Part shown: positions 7,079-15,800 of the stretch, piece by piece
How positions within the stretch are numbered: position 1 is the first letter of the stretch
Layout: the number at the start of each line of letters is the position of its first letter
Assembly: GCA_900321365.1 (NCBI GenBank)
Contig: ONVT01000098.1
Span: forward strand, 1-17,018
From: an uncultured Eubacteriales bacterium
GTDB lineage: Bacteria > Bacillota_A > Clostridia > Lachnospirales > Lachnospiraceae
Direction: 5' to 3'
Length of the DNA stretch: 17,018 nt
Notes under the pieces: model-generated
Told to the model about the DNA's origin: nothing
Database searches by the model: none
Seen by the model: only the letters and a program-made list of their open reading frames with translations
Position numbers and translations under genes: made by a program

Positions 7079-8428
7079 TCAGAACAGTCCCTGCGCCATC
7101 ATGGCATCCGCGACTCTCTCAAATCCGGCTATGTTCGCGCCGGCGACCAGATTGTAGCCAAGGCCGTTGCGCTCGGCCGCCTGAACGGAATTCTCATAGA
7201 TGGTGTCCATAATGTGACGCAGCTGTCTGTCAACCTCTTCTTCTGTCCAGAAAAGCCGTTCGCTGTTCTGGGACATCTCGAGCCCGCTGGTAGCCACACC
7301 GCCTGCGTTGACCGCCTTGGACGGTGCCACAATCATGTCCGGCTGGCTCATCAGGAAGCGGAGGGCATCGTTGGTGGTCGGCATGTTCGCCACTTCGATA
7401 TAGTAGCGCACCTTATTCGCCACGATCTTCTCAGCGGAATCCATATGTACATCATTCTGCATCGCGGACGGCATGATGATGTCCGCCTTGACACCCCAGG
7501 GCTTCTCACCCGCATGGAACCCGACGCCGAACCTGTCCGCGTAGTCCTGCACACGATTGCGTCCGGAGTTTCTCATCTCGACCAGGTAATCGATCTTCTC
7601 CGGGGTATTCACTCCGTCCGGATCATAGACATAACCGTCCGGACCGGACAGAGTGATGACCTTTGCTCCCAGTTCCGTTGCCTTTCTGGCAATACCCCAT
7701 GTGACATTTCCGAATCCGGCGCAGGCGATGGTCTTCCCCGCGAGTGTCTCACCGTCATGCTTCAGGACGTTCTCCAGATAGTAGACCGAACCATAGCCGG
7801 TTGCCTCAGGGCGGATCCGGCTGCCGCCGTAGGAGAATCCCTTGCCGGTGAATGTCCCGTTCTCGAAGTTTCCCTTCAGCCTGCGGTATTCCCCGAACAT
7901 GTATCCGATCTCTCTTCCGCCGACACCCATATCTCCTGCCGGAACATCCGTATCCGGTCCGATATAACGGTACAGTGCCTGGATAAAGGACTGGCAGAAG
8001 CGCATGATCTCATCGTCAGACTTTCCGGTGGGATCAAAGTCAGCGCCGCCCTTGGCGCCTCCCATGGACAGTCCGGTCAGGCTGTTCTTGAATGTCTGCT
8101 CAAAGCCGAGGAACTTCATGATACTCGGGTTGACATCCTTCTGGAAACGGATCCCTCCTTTGTAAGGTCCGATCGCACCGTTAAACTGGCAGCGGTATCC
8201 GTTCTGTGTATGCGCAAACCCTTTGTCATCCTGCCATACGACACGGAAGGAGAACATTCTCTCCGGCTCGACCATGCGGCCAAGGAGATCGACCTTCTCA
8301 TACTCCGGATGGCGTTCCACCACCTTGTCCAGTGAGGTCAGCACTTCCTCAACCGTCTGGCAGAACTCCGGCTCGTACGGATACTTCTGGTTTACTTTTC
8401 CGATCACCCGCTCAATATAACTGTTCAT
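7079..8428 (-). CDS. gdhA: Glutamate dehydrogenase, NADP-type
   Basis: A 449-residue hexameric-type enzyme that interconverts 2-oxoglutarate plus ammonium and glutamate. ATG 8428 (MNSYIERVIGKV) is chosen because GGGAGG lies just upstream; the frame is open further up, but that part covers the promoter. Visible motifs: the substrate-binding stretch YKGGIRFQKDVNP (89-101) with Lys90, Lys114, catalytic Lys126 in GGAKGG, the conserved Asp166 in PAGDMGVG, and the Rossmann motif GFGNVTWG (238-245). After the second strand of that fold comes Ser261 (TLSGPDG) rather than an acidic residue, which favours NADP(H) and an assimilatory role. Length and order match the E. coli-like class (about 447). It appears monocistronic, with its own promoter and terminator. 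Confidence 0.96.
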   Translation of the reverse strand: MNSYIERVIGKVNQKYPYEPEFCQTVEEVLTSLDKVVERHPEYEKVDLLGRMVEPERMFSFRVVWQDDKGFAHTQNGYRCQFNGAIGPYKGGIRFQKDVNPSIMKFLGFEQTFKNSLTGLSMGGAKGGADFDPTGKSDDEIMRFCQSFIQALYRYIGPDTDVPAGDMGVGGREIGYMFGEYRRLKGNFENGTFTGKGFSYGGSRIRPEATGYGSVYYLENVLKHDGETLAGKTIACAGFGNVTWGIARKATELGAKVITLSGPDGYVYDPDGVNTPEKIDYLVEMRNSGRNRVQDYADRFGVGFHAGEKPWGVKADIIMPSAMQNDVHMDSAEKIVANKVRYYIEVANMPTTNDALRFLMSQPDMIVAPSKAVNAGGVATSGLEMSQNSERLFWTEEEVDRQLRHIMDTIYENSVQAAERNGLGYNLVAGANIAGFERVADAMMAQGLF

Positions 8429-8482
8429 GGCGTTTTCCTCCCTGAAAACATAATTCTGCGAGGTCATTCGAACTATGTCTTT

Positions 8483-8511
8483 ATTATACCACTTGTACAT
8501 ACAAATGAAAG
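8483..8511 (-). promoter_or_regulatory. Promoter of gdhA with an inverted repeat in the spacer
   Basis: On the minus strand a perfect TATAAT (8483-8488) is preceded 17 bp upstream by a poor -35 (CTTTCA, 8506-8511). The start site should be near 8476, giving a leader of about 48 nt. The spacer contains TTGTA-N2-TACAA (8493-8504), an operator-like inverted repeat. The weak -35 with a symmetric site beside it would suit a regulator-dependent promoter, but no regulator can be named. Confidence 0.6.
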
Positions 8512-8529
8512 TATAAAACGCGGCGGGGT

Positions 8530-8600
8530 GCGGGTTACAGTCTCAGATCCTGGCCCGCTCTGTAATTGTCCTGGACACCATTATCTCCAACAGCCAGGAT
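8530..8600 (-). other. Structured 3' region after the SGNH gene, competing stems
   Basis: The 105 bases between the SGNH stop (8617) and the gdhA promoter contain overlapping inverted repeats. ATCCTGGC (minus strand, 8593-8600) can pair perfectly over 8 bp with GCCAGGAT (8547-8554), or over 6 bp with the nearer CCAGGA (8569-8574). GCGGG/CCCGC (8554-8558 with 8530-8534) can also form. There is no T run directly after any of them, so this is at best a weak terminator of the upstream operon. Confidence 0.35.
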
Positions 8601-8616
8601 ATTTGCTGACAGGTCC

Positions 8617-9807
8617 TTATCCTTCCGTTTCTTCCGTCAGGCCGGTGCTTCCTTCCCTGTCTGCGGGAGATGGCAGATGAACCAGGCAGCTTGGATCCTC
8701 TGCCGTCTGGAGCCGGATTGTTCCTGTCGTCAGATACTCATCTTTCAGCCGCAGATAATCCGACTCGCGCTGCTTTACGTGGTCCATCGCATTCTCCCTT
8801 GTCACATGCGTCCCAAATCCGGGATAGGAAAAGGTGCCGTTGATCGTATCGACAACAGCATCCCCGACCTCATAAAAGAAATGCCCTTCATTGTAGAAAT
8901 TCCATGGATTCAGATCGATATCATGATAGCCGCTGAAATCCCAGTAATCGGTAATCAAAGCCAGCCTGACCAGATAATCCCGGTATGCCGGGGACTCAAA
9001 ATCAGCGATCTCCCCGATAAAGGAGGGGGCCACAATAACCATCAGCTCTACACCGGCGTCATCACACTTCTTCTTGATGCGCTCCAGCGTATCGAGGCAT
9101 TCCGGAATATACGGATCATCCGCCTCTGAAGTAAACAGCTCTCTCAGATGCTCCTGAAACTCTCCCAGAACCTTGCTTTCGGTCGCCTGCACCCATCTCT
9201 CATAACTCCTGTTATAGAGCCTGTATATATTCCGCTCACCTGTCGGGATCGGCTCGACATAAGTCGCCGAGCGGTTCCTGATCTTGGTCAGTCCCTGGAA
9301 AAAATCCTTGAACAGATAAGTCATGTACTCCCGGACATAGGAAGTGCCCAGCTCCACTGCCGGAATCTGGAAAGAAACGTCTTCCTGGTCCTGCAGCAGT
9401 CTTTTCACTTCCGCGCCACTGAGGCTGATCACGATCTTCTTCGGGTCACAGTACTTCAGCAGGAAATCCGTCTCGATTTCATACTCCTGGACATTTCCCC
9501 TCGATTCAAACATATTGTAGTAGCGGTATCCGTCCAGTTCGGAAAGCTTTGCGGCCCGGTAAGAACCGGCCTTGGAGCCGCCCAGCAGATAAGCGTCATA
9601 CTGATCCGCGAACTTCAGCACATGGTTCGCCTTGAACTGGCGCGCCATGACAACAGAAAGATTAAATGAGAAATTGATATCCTCATAATCTCCTGACTGG
9701 AAAGTGAAATACCCATACGGATCCGCAAAATAATTAAAGGATGCGAGGCCACACAAAGCCAGAATCGTCGCGCAGATGAATATGGCAATCCATTTTTTTG
9801 CGTTCAT
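8617..9807 (-). CDS. Membrane-anchored SGNH-hydrolase-like protein
   Basis: A 396-residue protein from ATG 9807, with AGGAGAG at 9811-9817. One N-terminal membrane segment (about residues 5-24) followed by NYFADPYGYF puts the rest outside the cell. A strand ending in YLLGGSKAG (73-81) fits the SGNH nucleophile block, with Ser78 the likely nucleophile. YNEGHFFYEVGDAVV (305-319) with His309 fits the C-terminal catalytic block, and IVISLSGAE and LMVIVAPS look like core beta strands. Such proteins (DltD- or AlgX-like) often modify cell-surface polymers by acyl transfer or hydrolysis. No MBOAT acyltransferase gene is adjacent, so the substrate is open. It follows the metallophosphoesterase-like gene by 53 bp and is probably the last gene of that operon. 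Confidence 0.6.
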   Translation of the reverse strand: MNAKKWIAIFICATILALCGLASFNYFADPYGYFTFQSGDYEDINFSFNLSVVMARQFKANHVLKFADQYDAYLLGGSKAGSYRAAKLSELDGYRYYNMFESRGNVQEYEIETDFLLKYCDPKKIVISLSGAEVKRLLQDQEDVSFQIPAVELGTSYVREYMTYLFKDFFQGLTKIRNRSATYVEPIPTGERNIYRLYNRSYERWVQATESKVLGEFQEHLRELFTSEADDPYIPECLDTLERIKKKCDDAGVELMVIVAPSFIGEIADFESPAYRDYLVRLALITDYWDFSGYHDIDLNPWNFYNEGHFFYEVGDAVVDTINGTFSYPGFGTHVTRENAMDHVKQRESDYLRLKDEYLTTGTIRLQTAEDPSCLVHLPSPADREGSTGLTEETEG

Positions 9808-9860
9808 TTTCTCTCCTGCTGTCTCAGCATCTGCCGGCAAATGACTTGATTGACAGTTCC

Positions 9861-10805
9861 TTATCCGGACACGGTTATGACTCCGATCCGGTCCTCAAAC
9901 GCCGCGGGAAATACATGCTCCGTGCAGGTATCCGTCAGCGCGCCGTCCCATGACACATGAAGGTGGCCTGCAAGAACCGCGCACACGGGGCTGTCCGGCG
10001 CGGACAGGATCTCCAGCAGTTCCTTCATGCTCCCACCGCCGGATGTATCGTATTCATCCCCGTCCCCCCAGCACAGGACGCGTCCGTCCCAGCATGTCCG
10101 GGACAGTTCTTTCAGGGAAGAACAGTCCCCTTCCCCGCTGTCAAAAGGGACATGACTGCAGAGGATGACCGGAACAGACTGTTCACAGATCCTGCGAAAT
10201 TCCTCAAGCGTCTCATCGGAGATGGCTGTGGTCGTGCAGTCAAGGCCCGCAACGATAAAGTCCCCGAAGTCAACCGTCCAGAGCCTGTTCTGGGGAGCGA
10301 TCTCCCGATGGAGGGAGCGCATCCGCTTTTTCCCCATATCCGAATACCAGCGGCCATAGTCATGATCCGCCCGCAGATAGATCCATGGTGTCTGAATCCG
10401 GGCAAGGCCCTCCTGCAGCTTTGCAAGATTCTCCTCTGACACGTAGTCGACCATGTCCGCACCCAGGATCAGGCAGTCAGCGCCATAGGAATCGATCCCG
10501 GCACTCAGAAGATCCCAGGTTTCTTCCGCCGGAATGCCGGCAGAGTTCTTATTCATTTCATACCGCGCATCAGCGTCTTCCCGGTGATCCTGGGTCACAT
10601 CCGGATCTTCTGAGCCGCTGCTGATATGCATGTCTGAAACCCACAGGAGCGTGCGTTCCTCCTCCATGCCGGGAACCGTAATATGCACTTCCTCAATCTG
10701 CGGCTCATATCCTCCCGGATCCTCTCCGGCCCGGCAGGCACAGGTGAAAATCATCCCCGCCGCCAGAACAACAAAGGCACAGCATCCCGCTCTGCTCATT
10801 CCCAT
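9861..10805 (-). CDS. Exported metallophosphoesterase-like protein (calcineurin fold)
   Basis: A 314-residue protein from ATG 10805, with GGAGAGGG just upstream and only 12 bp after the preceding stop. Residues 1-24 form a signal peptide or signal anchor rich in Cys (GCCAF, TCAC); no canonical lipobox is present, so a lipoprotein is possible but unsure. Calcineurin-type motifs appear in order: SDMH (57-60), GADMVD (115-120), RADHD (145-149) where GNHD/E is usual, SHVP (217-220, His218), and GHLH (280-283). The substitution of Asp147 for the normal metal-ligand Asn is notable and may alter activity. The expected core strands are present (LLWVSD, CLILGAD, FIVAGLD, AVLAGHL). The substrate could be a phosphoester outside the membrane. 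It lies between the TPR-like gene and the SGNH gene in one transcription unit. Confidence 0.7.
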   Translation of the reverse strand: MGMSRAGCCAFVVLAAGMIFTCACRAGEDPGGYEPQIEEVHITVPGMEEERTLLWVSDMHISSGSEDPDVTQDHREDADARYEMNKNSAGIPAEETWDLLSAGIDSYGADCLILGADMVDYVSEENLAKLQEGLARIQTPWIYLRADHDYGRWYSDMGKKRMRSLHREIAPQNRLWTVDFGDFIVAGLDCTTTAISDETLEEFRRICEQSVPVILCSHVPFDSGEGDCSSLKELSRTCWDGRVLCWGDGDEYDTSGGGSMKELLEILSAPDSPVCAVLAGHLHVSWDGALTDTCTEHVFPAAFEDRIGVITVSG

Positions 10806-10817
10806 ACACCCTCTCCA

Positions 10818-11615
10818 TCAGCTGATCGAGCTTCTGCGGTACTCTTCCTTCAGTTCCTCCAGAAGGGCAGCGCTGCTCTTTCCCGGGTGGCTCCTCGAGG
10901 CTATCTTCTCCTGAACCCTCCGGGCTGCGGCGGCATTATACTCCTGGATCTTCCCGGTCAGCACAGGATCCGCGCCGAACTCCTCCAGCTTTTTCCGGTA
11001 CTCCTCATCCGACAGAAACAGCGGAAGCGTGCTGACATATTTGCGCATCAGCTCTCTTGACTGGAATGTCTTCCACCCGGAAAGAAATGCGTCCGCCGCC
11101 TCACGGAAGCAGAACTGTCTCGCCATCGCGCAGCCGAGATTGTTCCACACAGAAGCGTAGAAAGGCGCGCCGAGCCTTCCTTCACTGCGGTTGTCAAGAA
11201 TCTCCTTATACAGTATCACCGCTGCCTGAAAGCGGCCGCCCTTTACAAGATAATCCGCCCGTGTCTTCATCCTCTCCTCCTGCGGCTGGACCTGGACACG
11301 GGTCAGCTCCTCCCTCACACGCCTTGACTCTCCGACAGGGAGATACCCGGCTTCCTGGAAAACGGGCAGCACAAAGTAGCTCACATCCCTGTCCGGTCTC
11401 TCCAGCGCATCCGAGAGCTTTCTCGCAAGGCTCTTCAGTCCGAGCTCATCCCGGATCCACTCCACGAGGGCAGGGCATGCGATGCTTTCATCGATCAGGC
11501 ACAGATTGTGGTACAAAAACCAGCACAACTCTTCGAGAGAGTAGATCCGCGTTCCGATACTCCCGATAAAGAACGGCCTCTCTGCAGTCTTTGTCATGCA
11601 CAGATCAAAGCTCAT
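10818..11615 (-). CDS. TPR-like helical protein, partner of the pseudo-Hsp70 gene
   Basis: A 265-residue soluble protein with no signal peptide or membrane helix. The ATG overlaps the stop of the upstream gene by four bases (ATGA, 11612-11615), so the two are translationally coupled. The N-terminal domain (about 18-70, IYSLEELCWFLYHNLCLID and WIRDELGLKSLARKL) is a compact helical module I associate with Clostridial proteins of unknown function. Residues 113-185 form two TPR-like helix pairs (RADYLVKGGRFQAAVILYKE and WNNLGCAMARQFCFREAADAF). The C-terminus is charged and helical (EELKEEYRR). TPR pairs commonly bind other proteins, including Hsp70-type chaperones, which makes a role as co-factor of the neighbouring Hsp70-like protein reasonable; that is inference. 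I do not recognise an enzymatic motif. Confidence 0.75.
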   Translation of the reverse strand: MSFDLCMTKTAERPFFIGSIGTRIYSLEELCWFLYHNLCLIDESIACPALVEWIRDELGLKSLARKLSDALERPDRDVSYFVLPVFQEAGYLPVGESRRVREELTRVQVQPQEERMKTRADYLVKGGRFQAAVILYKEILDNRSEGRLGAPFYASVWNNLGCAMARQFCFREAADAFLSGWKTFQSRELMRKYVSTLPLFLSDEEYRKKLEEFGADPVLTGKIQEYNAAAARRVQEKIASRSHPGKSSAALLEELKEEYRRSSIS

Positions 11616-12775
11616 AGAACCACCTGTCTCTTCCAGACCCGTCCTGTCGGAGAATAGAATCCCCCGAACCCGAGATCCTCCACCTCAACCTCACAGCGGT
11701 TCTGCGCCGTGAAATAAACCGTCATGCGCAGTCTTGTCGCGCGGTTTTCCCTCTCGGGAAAATGATCAAGCCTCAGTATATGCCCCACCGTCTCTCCGCC
11801 TTCCGCTGGTGTCGTCAGGATCGTCACGCTCTGTTCATCGTCCGGAATCATGTCGATCTGGCAATGTGCCTCATACCAGTTCAATCCGGCAGGGATCAGC
11901 ACCTGGTACTGCTCCTTTCCCCTCACACGGACCCGGATTCCGATATCCTCACTGATCTGGTCAACGCCCATGAACAGAAGGTCCGGCATCTTCGTATATC
12001 CCAGCCTTGCCATGGCGCAGTAGCAGGCGCCCTTTGAAAACAGGTTCTGTCCCTGGAACGCATGTCTCCGGAACGTCAGGTACTGAAATGACCTCTGTGC
12101 CCAGCTTCTGTCAAAGTAATTCCCATAGAGGTAACTCGTGGTGACATTACGCCTCTCAAACAGCTTTCCCAAAAGCTCATACAGGCGGCGGTCCCGCTCT
12201 CTGTCCCAGTCCTCGCCGGACATGCTTCCCCGCGCCCTCTCGCTCACGTCGGCAGAGGCAATCTCATCAATCGTGACGACGCCGGGTTTTACACTGCGGT
12301 CAATATGAAGGATGCTTCCGACCATCTGCTGGTTCTTCACTCGCAGAAAGGCGACATCCCCGTTCCACAGCTCCCTCCGCATACTGACAACATAATAGTA
12401 GAAGCTCGTCCGCCAGTCCTGCAGGAAAATATACCTGCGCTCGATTCCCAGGCTCTCCAGAGCGGCAACGAGATGATCGCCCAGATCCTGGGTGAGGGAC
12501 GGAACCGTAACAGCGATCCGAAGATCCTTCTTCTGTTTCTCCCCCGGTACGGTATCGATCATCGCCGACAGAAACCGCGCCAGCGCCTGGGTGCCGAAAT
12601 GCCCGCCCCGCATCGCGCCCTTCCACGCCTCCGGCGGAACAGGCATCAGGCCGTCCTCCCCGTCCCCGGGCAGGGAAAGCGTCTGCGGCTCTGTCAGGGT
12701 ATTGTCAAACCAGGTAATCTGCGCGCCATCGGCAGACATCTGTATACCTGTCAGCATCTGATTATCTTCTTCCAT
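11612..12775 (-). CDS. Degenerate Hsp70-like (actin-fold plus substrate-domain-like) protein
   Basis: A 387-residue cytosolic protein; ATG 12775 has GGAAGGGGAG upstream. It can be laid over Hsp70. Residues 8-25 (TGIQMSADGAQITWFDN) sit where the first phosphate loop DLGTT would be. IAVTVPSLTQD (87-97) to YIFLQDWRTSFYYYV (115-129) matches the ITVPA to NEPTAAA stretch. SYLYGNYFDRSW (214-225) sits at the adenosine-loop position, and FSKGACYCAMA (246-256) resembles the ARGAA helix. Residues 270-380 (DIGIRV, QVLIPAG, TILTTPAEG, DLGFGGFYSP) resemble the beta-sandwich substrate domain. Glycine-rich phosphate-binding motifs are missing, the actin-fold part is short, and there is no lid. It is therefore probably a non-ATPase scaffold or peptide binder. 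From memory it may fall in a DUF5716-type family; I cannot check that. Confidence 0.6.
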   Translation of the reverse strand: MEEDNQMLTGIQMSADGAQITWFDNTLTEPQTLSLPGDGEDGLMPVPPEAWKGAMRGGHFGTQALARFLSAMIDTVPGEKQKKDLRIAVTVPSLTQDLGDHLVAALESLGIERRYIFLQDWRTSFYYYVVSMRRELWNGDVAFLRVKNQQMVGSILHIDRSVKPGVVTIDEIASADVSERARGSMSGEDWDRERDRRLYELLGKLFERRNVTTSYLYGNYFDRSWAQRSFQYLTFRRHAFQGQNLFSKGACYCAMARLGYTKMPDLLFMGVDQISEDIGIRVRVRGKEQYQVLIPAGLNWYEAHCQIDMIPDDEQSVTILTTPAEGGETVGHILRLDHFPERENRATRLRMTVYFTAQNRCEVEVEDLGFGGFYSPTGRVWKRQVVL

Positions 12776-12793
12776 GCTCTCCCCTTCCAGTCA

Positions 12794-12853
12794 GGAGCTG
12801 TTCAGAAATAACTTGTGAAGATTGCGATTCATAAGTTATTCCTGAACAGATCC
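12794..12853. repeat. 60-bp palindromic repeat element, short form
   Basis: The gap between the 1177-residue gene and the pseudo-Hsp70 gene is almost wholly an imperfect palindrome: arms 12798-12819 and 12828-12849 (22 bp, one wobble and one mismatch), loop 8 nt, and past a single mismatch a further GGA/TCC (12794-12796 with 12851-12853). Its left 33 bases match 16935-16967 at 26 of 33 positions without gaps, so it belongs to a dispersed family. As RNA it forms a long hairpin starting right at the upstream stop. There is no T run, so it is likelier to act as an mRNA processing or stability element than as a full terminator. Confidence 0.7.
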
Positions 12854-15800
12854 TTATTGCAGCGTGAAGATCTCCCTTGTGAGGCTGTCCAGCTGCCGGT
12901 ATTCCTTCATCTCCCGGTTCAGGGCATCCTCATCGCCCTCCTTCAGGTAGCGGGACATCTGTGTCAGTCTTCCGTAGCGGCTTGGCATCAGCTCGCCGGG
13001 AACCGTTCCTGCCTTCAGGATACGGTGGGCGCTGACCGTTTTCTCCCCGCTTTCCTTCGTCTCCTCCGTGTAGCATTCCAGCTGTTCGCCCTCGAACAGG
13101 ACGAATTCCCTCACACGGATTCCCTCAAACACATCCTTCATCGTGATTTCCGTGAAAGGCGCATTTTCATAGCGGATGCGGTAGAACAGCCTTATCCTGC
13201 TCTTCGGGCTGGCGACCGCCTCGCAGAACACCCTGTCCTCAATCCCGAGGCCCGAGCGCATCTCATACGGGAATCTCATGAAAAACGCAAACCGCATTCC
13301 CCGTCCGGAATACTTCTCCATCAGGCTGACAGCCGCCTGTCTCTGTGCTTTCGTGTATTCCGGAAGCCGGCTCAGGTACTGCAGAAGGGCAAGCGCGCAG
13401 ACGTCGGGCAGCCTGCCTCCCTTCTCATAGTCCGTCAGGCAATCTTCGAAGACAACCTCCAGGACAGGGCTTCCCTTGACCAGATACTCATAACAGCGCA
13501 GGATCACATACGCCTGGCAGATCCTCCGGCTTCCGAGCGACCTGCGGTAAGAGCGGTAGATCTGCTCGCTGTTCTCGCTGCCCTGCCTTGTGAACAGAAT
13601 CAGGCTCAGGATCTTCTTCTCCAGATTGATCGTCTCAAGCTCGTACTCACGGGCGACCCGCCAGAGGTTCTTCATGCTCTCCACAGGCCCCTCGTAATAC
13701 ATCAGCAGGTAGATGAGCACATGCTCCTCCACTTTCCCGGAGGCAAACAGGGAGGCGCAGAATCCCAGAAGGGTCCGGTCTTCTTCATACTCTCTGGAAA
13801 TCACGATCTGTGACAGGATCCTCATCAGGCGGTTCAGTTCCACATTCTGGATACCATACTTCTCCAGAATCGACCACGCCCTCTCATACCGGCCGTCCTG
13901 TGTCAGCAGGCTGAGGTATTTCGAGCGGTCGATGCTGACATAGGTGTCCATGTCGCTCTCCCTCAGGAAGGCAGAGAGGGTTTCCTCCTGGGGATTCTTG
14001 TAATAATAGTCCAGCAGCCATGTCTGAAGCTGGCGGCGGTAACCGTCGGAAAACGCCGCCATATGGACTGCCTCCAGATAATACTTCAGGGTTCTGTGCG
14101 TGATCGGCTGCTCCACTTTCGGATTCAGCGTGAAGAACAGAACCAGCGACGGATCATCCGAAACTGACTGGACACAGAGGTTCATCAGGTCGGTATCGTT
14201 GAGAAGGTGCTGCGCCATATACAGGGAGGTGGAGGTGTATCTCCTGCCCTGTTCATCCTCCAGAAGAATCCTGGACTGCTCGGAGTAGATCCTGACCTGC
14301 GCCATATGATCCTGGATCGGGGTCACATGTTCCCTGCCGCGGCGCGCGTCTGCCACGACAACCTTCTTCATGTCAGGACTCAGGCAGTCCACCTCGAAGG
14401 TGAACAGAAGCCGGATCAGCTTCCTCGCCAGCTGCGGCGTAACCATCCTTCCGGACAGGTGCCGTGAGATCAGGACGGACAGATCCTCGTTGATGTGCCC
14501 CATCTGGATCTGGTCTGTGACAAACTTCTCCATCCCCGGGCGCATGGCAGCGAATATCTGGGGGATGCTCTCCTCAGAATCGGAAAGATTCCTGTAGATG
14601 CGTGCCTTTTTCCGCCAGTCCATGGTCTCGTTCAGGACAAAGTACCTGCGGATCACCTGCGGCATCTGTTCGATCCTGACCTCGCCCATCGTTTTCATAT
14701 AATACTCATAGAGGCCGTTGATCTTCAGATCCCGCGCAACGGCTGCCTGATACAGGGGAAAATACTTCTCCTGTGTCCTGTCGCCGGCGATTGCCATCTG
14801 GACACGCACCTCCAGGACATCATCCATATTCGTGTCACTGTAACAGGTCTCCAGCATCCGGAAGGTGACCGGATCATATCCGCCCCTGCGGCGGATCAGG
14901 TTCATGCTGTGAAGGACAAACCGCTCATCCAGCACCTTCTCCTTAACCGCCCAGTTCACGAGCATGCGCGCGCCCCTCGTCCATTCGTGGAGAAGGAACG
15001 GGTTGCGGCGGACGATCTGCACTCCCTCAAGCAGAAGGATCGGGCTTGCCTGGAACTGCTCGATATGGTGCAGGATCTTCTCCAGCTTTCCCGCGTCCCC
15101 GCCCTGCTCGTCCTCAAGCAGGTACAATGACATCCAAAGGATCAGCCAGGAAGAGCGCTCCTTCAGCCCCAGCTCCCTCATCTGTTCCCTTACACGCATC
15201 CGGTAAGCATCGTCCCGTGAGAAAAAAGTAGACAGGTAGAGCCAGACAGCCTGCGCATTTGCATCCTCATAAATCCCCGGATTCTTCTCGATCCGGCGAA
15301 GCTCCCGCTCCGCAGAGGAGCGTTTGCCTTCCGCCTGGAGAATGAAGACACCCAGAAGATCCGAAAGAAGACTCCTTCCGCCCGCTCTCCTGTAGCTCTC
15401 TATCACGCTGTGGGAGCGCTCTGTCCACTGGCGGAGCTCGATCCGGCCAAGTCTGTAATCCAGATACAGACGGATGATCTTCCTGACCATGACATTCTGC
15501 ACGCGGTGCGAACGAAGATCCGCATTTCCCCTGACTTCGACACACACTTCGTACGCCAGTGTCTGATAGCAGGTATGGATCGTAATCCTGGCGAGATTGC
15601 GCCCGGCATGCAGGAAATTCGAATCGATGATATAGCGCAGCTGCCATTCGGAACCGATAAAGTCCTCCGTCGTCAGGGATTTCTTTTCCACGCGAAGGAA
15701 CCTGGCGTCAGAGAAGACCTCAATCTCCATATAACCCCAGGTGCTCCTGATCAGGGTGACTTCTTCCAGAACCGTCCCCTTCGGATTGACAATCCTGTGG

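Noticed and set aside
12794..12853. A classical intrinsic terminator between the solenoid and pseudo-Hsp70 genes
   Set aside because: The hairpin is long but A/T-rich in its middle and has no T run after it on the minus strand; the downstream gene also lacks an obvious promoter of its own, so a full stop here is unlikely.
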